DNA of 64,000 bases from Epiperipatus broadwayi (Eukaryota; Onychophora; Udeonychophora; Euonychophora; Peripatidae), in assembly GCA_028023455.1 (NCBI GenBank), contig JAQFVV010001008.1:64001-128000 (forward strand), written 5' to 3'. Positions 59,835-64,000 of the stretch are shown here, piece after piece (position 1 is the first letter of the stretch; every line of letters starts with the position of its first letter). The notes beneath the pieces are model-generated. The model searched no databases, was not told where the DNA came from, and saw only the letters and a list, made by a program, of their open reading frames with translations. Made by a program: the position numbers and the translations under genes.

Positions 59835-60145
59835 GCTGTATTTTTATATTGGACTATTTCCATAATCTAATATGTGTGTTGAATGTCTTTAGAAAAGTTT
59901 AATTTTATTTAAATATTCCAAATGCATTCAACTGTTAGTAATATCACAGCAAACAACTGTTTGTAATATCACAGCAAACAGTTTTGTATATGCACAACGT
60001 TTCAAGGGGTATTTTCTCCCCTTTTCTTCAGGTGTTGCTGGCCTGACTAGTGATAGTACTAGCATGGGATTCGAACCTGGGTCCTTAGATTCTTGATTAT
60101 TGAATTTTAAGGTAACACTCTAACCAACTGAGCCATCCTGCCAAA
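59835..60145 (-). repeat. PLE-B terminal repeat, copy 2
   Basis: Same order as copy 1. Its end at 60,145 meets the inverted third copy head-to-head at the tRNA-like unit. A short internal duplication (TGTTTGTAATATCACAGCAAACA type) lies near 59,945-59,982. Confidence 0.85.
59991..60040 (-). ncRNA. Hammerhead ribozyme (PLE-B copy 2)
   Basis: CUGAAGA core, six-pair helix II AAGGGG/CCCCUU with loop AGAAAAUA, GAAA, palindrome ACGU, U, then GUG pairing with CAC of helix I. Helix II differs from copy 1 (AGAGG/CCUCU) but pairs in both. Confidence 0.6.
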
Positions 60146-60152
60146 GGATCAG

Positions 60153-60225
60153 TTGGTTAGAATGTTACCTTAAAATTCAATAATCAAGAATCTAAGAACC
60201 CAGGTTCGAATCCCATGCTAGTACT
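60153..60225 (+). repeat. tRNA-like unit in PLE-B copy 3
   Basis: CAGTTGGTTAGAATGTTACC (A box) and CCCAGGTTCGAATCCCAT (perfect B box). The unit is followed 20 bases later by the hammerhead. The mirror-image unit of copy 2 lies at 60,064-60,145. Confidence 0.65.
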
Positions 60226-60237
60226 GTCACTAGTCAG

Positions 60238-60290
60238 GCCAGCAACATCTGAAGAAGAGAGGAGAAAATACCTATTGAAACGTTGTGCAT
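60238..60290 (+). ncRNA. Hammerhead ribozyme (PLE-B copy 3)
   Basis: CUGAAGA core, GAAA, palindrome ACGU then U, followed by GUGC. Helix II GAGAGG/CCUAUU is partly mismatched. The helix I partner CAACAU pairs poorly, so the copy is decayed. Confidence 0.5.
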
Positions 60291-60599
60291 ATACTAACCT
60301 GTTTATTGTGATATTACTAACAGTTGTTTGCTGTGATATTACTAACACTTAGTGCATATACTAACCTGTTTGCTGTGATATTACTAACAGTTGAATGTAT
60401 TTGGAATATTTAAATAAAATTAAACTTTTTTAAAGACATTCAACACACATATTAGATGGTGGAAATAGTCTAATATAAAAATACAGCTAGAACACCAACA
60501 TCACAAACCTTCAGGAAAACACAATACATATTTTCTGATTACATTTATTATTTTCTGAGTTACTGTAAAGTCGGTTAATATATAGTACAGGCTTAAACC

Positions 60600-60710
60600 T
60601 GCATTTATATATGTAATATATGCCGGATATGAACTCAGACGTTCACATGACCCACTGGCACTGAGAGTATTGGGTCTGTGGAAGTCTGAGTTCGAATCCT
60701 GTAAAATAGG
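60600..60710. repeat. Relic related to family P
   Basis: GGATATGAACTCAGACGTTCACATGACCC and, inverted, GGGTCTGTGGAAGTCTGAGTTCGAATCCTG: a short palindrome made of the outer ends of the 23.4- and 41-kb palindromes. The right end resembles a tRNA B box (GAGTTCGAATCCTG). Confidence 0.6.
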
Positions 60711-61124
60711 TTGTAATTATATAGTATTCAATCAATTAAAAAAATGGATAGTTGTTTGCATTTCCATTGTTTATAGTTTTTCTCATAACGGTGCACTCTG
60801 CAGTTTTGAAAAATAAAATGATCTAATTGTAATTATTCAATAACGTATATGTTACATATACAATTATGCAGTTTATATTCAGTTTATACTTAATGTTTTA
60901 GAAAGTAATTAATGATTTCGCAAAGATGGAGACGGTAATTTTTAAAATTGTTGTCTATTAATTTACTTTGCACAATAAATAATTTAAAAAATAGTGTAAA
61001 TGAATGAGTACAAAAATTTAGCATTTTAACGTTATTTCATTTGGGGAATGGGAGAAATTTTGAGACTTTTGCCTTAAGTCCTTAATGCTATCATAATCAC
61101 TTTTATGCACTGGCAATTACCTTG

Positions 61125-61700
61125 CATGTTTAGAATGATAGATTCTGAAGTTCAGGACTCATGGAATGCAGCCTGGCTCTGTCCCTAAACTTCCAACCGT
61201 TAAATTGATTGTATTAAAATTATAAATTGTTTTTGAACTGGAAGTTTGTAGCTTGCTAATACTTCATGGGACAATGACGTCTGAATACATTACTAGGACA
61301 AATTGTAAGCAGATTCTAAAGAAACATTTCTAAATAAGCTTGCAAATATGTTTATCCTTTCAAACATCAATTGGTTCCAGTAATATATTGATTAGGACTG
61401 ATTATTCCATGAAGTATTTATATTTCTAAATGTTACATATTTTATCAGCAATAAAAATCATTCACATGGACTTAAAATTATTAGCAATTGGTTACATTCA
61501 TAATTGAAGCCACTTGTTCTTCAGGGTGAAAAAGTGACAGACTATGGAATTCAAGATCCATAAATCACATGATCAAATTTTTTACAACACTCGAGCATGA
61601 TTGCCTTGTGAAGTGGCAGCTTCTGGAATTAGGGTCCTTGGATTATCGCCATTCTGTCACTTTGAGTGCTTGAACTTTTTAAAAATTCCTGAATAATAAA
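61125..61700 (+). mobile_element. Two or three decayed SINE-Q copies
   Basis: Copies at about 61,125-61,205 (GATTCTGAAGTTCAGGAC, CATGGAATGCAGCCTGG, CTGTCCCTAAACTTCC), 61,535-61,580 (partial) and 61,610-61,700 (TCTGGAATTAGGGTCC, GGATTATCGCCATTCTGTCAC, AGTGCTTGAAC, then AATAATAAA tail). Confidence 0.5.
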
Positions 61701-61859
61701 ACCATTCGACTATTTATTTTTATTTGATTATTTATTTATTGAATTTATCTTATATTTTTATTAAATAAACAAATGTTTTGAAACTAACCATTTTAAAACA
61801 TAATATCAATCTGAGTTTTCTCTTAGTTTTATTTATTTGTAAAATAAAATGTTCAAATG

Positions 61860-62155
61860 AAACGTTTTTTATATCTTATCCTTTCAAATGTTAAACATTT
61901 CACTGGATTATATATACAATGGTTTAACCAATGCTCAGTATACTCTATGTCAAAAGAGACTGAAACACAATCACACTTTTTTTAAATGTCAGAATCTTGA
62001 ACAAATCAGAACAATGATTCCAGTGATATTCAACAACAAAAATGATAATATTACCAGCCTTATAGAATCCGTTTCCAAGGGTTACTATCCCCAAATTCAT
62101 GTTAGCGCACTCTTTTTTTTTCATATGGTATACAAGACACACATTTGTATATAAA
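61860..62155 (+). pseudogene. Possible LINE C-terminal zinc segment
   Basis: The open segment includes LCQKRLKHNHTFFKCQNLEQI, resembling the C...H-x-F-x-x-C motif and following basic stretch at the end of LINE ORF2 proteins. The first CxxC pair is incomplete. No RT is seen upstream. A chance resemblance is possible. Confidence 0.3.
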
Positions 62156-62489
62156 AATGATCATAGAAGACATTCAAATACCTTTATTAACAGAATAGAA
62201 ACAATATGTCAAAGGGGTAAAAAAAATGCTAAACAAGATATATATACAAATACATAGGCATTAATATGCATATGCTCAAGCCTAAAACAAGATGCAATAG
62301 CCTCTGAAGGGGTACAAATCATGTAAAATAACATGGATGTATCATAACAATAAAATTCAATTTTCATTGTAAATTAATATGAAACTTAAGAGCCTCATGA
62401 TTATTATTCAATATAAAATGATAAATTATATGATATATATATAAACAAAAATTAATGATAAATACAATATTATAGTCTAAATTATTTTG

Positions 62490-62525
62490 TAGCGCTTTCG
62501 ATTACGTGGTAATCCTCATCAGCTT
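62490..62525 (-). ncRNA. Hammerhead-like core (orphan)
   Basis: On the - strand: CUGAUGA, helix II GAUUAC/GUAAUC (six pairs), GAAA, palindrome AGCGCU, then A. Helix I is not convincing: only the first G-C pair forms. No flanking inverted repeat was found. The fit of core, helix II and palindrome to the other families suggests a relic of a fourth element. Confidence 0.4.
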
Positions 62526-62664
62526 TAACTGAATTTCAAATTTTTAAACTTAATGTTACGTATATTTGATATATATATATATATATATTATAATGGGTAT
62601 TGTATTTTATATTTATATATTATAATGGCCAAAAACGTAGAGCTGCTTTAACATTACCTAGAGA

Positions 62665-62765
62665 TATAGACAAAGTGGGTTTGAACCTCATCTATCCCTC
62701 CAGTTCATAACTAAGCAACTTACACTCTTGACCTTATGAGAGTTAATCTTTTCTTGCTGTAGCCC
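62665..62765 (-). repeat. tRNA-like relic
   Basis: The - strand has AGAGTGTAAGTTGCTTAG, then GATGAGGTTCAAACCCACTT, a B box with flanks. On the + strand nearby, TGTAGCCCAGTGGTCAAG (62,757) resembles an A box in the opposite direction. Possibly two decayed SINE heads. Confidence 0.35.
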
Positions 62766-62939
62766 AGTGGTCAAGTAGAGACAAGACTCAAAGAAATCCT
62801 AACATGTGATGATCAGGTTTACATATATAAGTAATAATCAATATCTACAACCTGGTTATAATGATGAATTAATAGTTTATTACTAATATAAAATTGTTAT
62901 TAATGATTAAATAAAATTCTTTGCAAAAGAAAATATCCA

Positions 62940-64000
62940 CAGATATATATTATAATGGTCGGGAATAATGATGAAGTTTCCAGCCTTACCGTATCTGCCA
63001 TACGAGGGTGCCATTAGGCCATTCGGACAGAGAAAATTTATAGAGTAGGCAGATACGCACTGTTAAGATCATGACCGCCAGCCCAAATCACTAGCTCATG
63101 AAGTAGCAGAGGTTTAAAATATTTATTAACTATATTTCTTTTAATAAACAATAATAAAAGCACTGTCAGTATTAATAACACAAAGATTTTATTTACGTAT
63201 ATATATGTGATGACACAAACTTTAAAATTATTATATAAGAAAAAATTATATTTTATGTTTCATTATTATTTACTATTATTTTTATTTGTTTTAACTTTAT
63301 TTTTAATCTTAGAAATGTTGAGTATAAATGAGCTACCTAGAAACACTCACAAATTTTTAAATCACTTGACTCCAGGCTAAAAATCCGCAGCCACACCAAT
63401 ACTCGCTTCCAGATATATATCAGCAACCAATGCAATGTGAACATGTTAGCATAGAATCACACCCACAGGAATGTGCATATGAACAGCGTGATATTATTGG
63501 AGAAAACATGGCCTTTGTCCCGCAGGAATGTGCATCTGTCGGGTGATGGAAACATGCATATAAAATGATAAAAAGAAATGCTACATATGGATGAGAGAGT
63601 GGTCTTATCTTGCCGGTTTATCATCCAAAATCCATAGAGCTGGAAGGGATCAATGGTGCAGGAAATACGTCTGCGTCCATTTCAATGATATGACTACCTC
63701 TTAGGGGTCATGCATTCAGTTGGGCTCGTCACCCTAGGTGCTAACACACTTCACATTACATTGATATAAACGTCCATATATCTCTCCACCAGCATTGACA
63801 CAACTACGAAACAAATAGTATGAAATCAAAACCCTTTTAAACTAACATATTTTTAAACTAATCTAGCAGCCATCTATACTCAACTAACATTTAAATCATT
63901 TTATTAATTTAATTCAAAACAAAAAATCTTTAGTTTATGGTTTCAAAATCATTTTAAAATGACATTATATTTAACTTATTTTCTTTCCAGAAATACTATT
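62940..64000. other. Unassigned sequence of mixed composition
   Basis: Patches at 62,955-63,110 and 63,400-63,760 are less AT-rich than their surroundings and may be degraded repeats. GGAATGTGCAT occurs twice (63,470 and 63,525). No frame or family is recognised. The window ends without any feature boundary. Confidence 0.35.

Larger units (their letters stand above)
60146..60490 (+). repeat. PLE-B terminal repeat, copy 3 (inverted)
   Basis: The reverse complement of copy 2 starting within the tRNA A box (CAGTTGGTTAG), so about 15 bases of the end are missing. A segment with TGTGATATTACTAACA is repeated three times (about 60,307-60,390). Confidence 0.85.
57303..60555 (-). mobile_element. Penelope-like element PLE-B with three terminal repeats
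   Basis: Three copies of a terminal repeat of about 300 bases: 57,360-57,655 and 59,835-60,145 in the same orientation, and 60,146-60,490 inverted. Beyond them the outer arms continue inverted (57,303-57,360 against 60,490-60,555). A - strand GIY-YIG endonuclease relic lies at 57,670-58,430 between the first two. Direct or inverted terminal repeats of this kind (pseudo-LTRs) and GIY-YIG are hallmarks of Penelope-like elements. The body of about 2.2 kb lacks a recognisable RT, so it is internally degraded. Confidence 0.8.

Noticed and set aside
60146-60225. A functional tRNA gene
   Set aside because: The B box is excellent but the acceptor stem does not close, the A-to-B spacing is long, and the unit is repeated as part of the PLE-B terminal repeats.

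Overview
The window is AT-rich, intron-like and intergenic DNA from an invertebrate animal nuclear genome. It has no operons, no bacterial-type gene packing and almost no intact reading frames, but it is dense in decayed transposons. The animal assignment rests on the element mix: RTE-type and other non-LTR retrotransposons, Penelope-like elements (PLEs) with GIY-YIG endonucleases, a Merlin DNA transposon, a Ty3/gypsy relic, tRNA-derived SINEs and many palindromic repeats. I cannot name the phylum from the sequence. The only probable host coding sequence is one terminal exon on the + strand (35,322-35,720) with a polyA signal; its protein is not recognised.

Layout. 1-13 kb: AT-rich DNA with a possible LTR (1.33-2.06 kb), SINEs near 4.7 and 8 kb, and a palindromic repeat at 5.1 kb. 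13.1-17.45 kb: decayed Ty3/gypsy element on the - strand. 18.3-23.4 kb: tRNA-like relics, weak tandem repeats and a 500-N assembly gap. 23.4-34.6 kb: a palindromic repeat, a 5'-truncated RTE, a 1.7-kb inverted-repeat element, and a second RTE. The second RTE is interrupted by a PLE fragment (itself carrying an 841-bp palindromic insert with a 10-bp target duplication) and by a 612-bp insert. 35.3-35.8 kb: host exon. 36-40.8 kb: an APE-type LINE on the - strand split by a complete Merlin transposon with an 8-bp target duplication. 41-47 kb: more palindromes, and another LINE relic carrying a ~90-bp SINE. 47.6-52.6 kb: AT-rich desert. 52.6-55.2 kb: microsatellite, triple SINE, PLE terminal-repeat fragments. 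56.4-60.55 kb: two very large inverted repeats, the second a PLE (PLE-B). 60.6-64 kb: relics.

The most notable system is a set of hammerhead self-cleaving ribozyme motifs, ten instances in four sequence families, almost all within the palindromic PLE-type terminal repeats. Each has a CUGANGA-type core, a pairing helix II and GAAA. In every family the consensus stretch that would form helix III is a short perfect palindrome (ACUAGU, AUCAUGAU, ACGU, AGCGCU). Minimal type I hammerheads are known from Penelope-like elements and animal retrozymes. The palindromic layout puts ribozymes on both strands, and in PLE-B a tRNA-like sequence lies just upstream of the ribozyme.

Three overlapping layers explain most of the window: autonomous retroelements, now dead, that supplied replication machinery; short tRNA-derived SINEs sharing heads and tails; and palindromic hammerhead-bearing repeats. 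The nesting of insertions gives a relative order of events.
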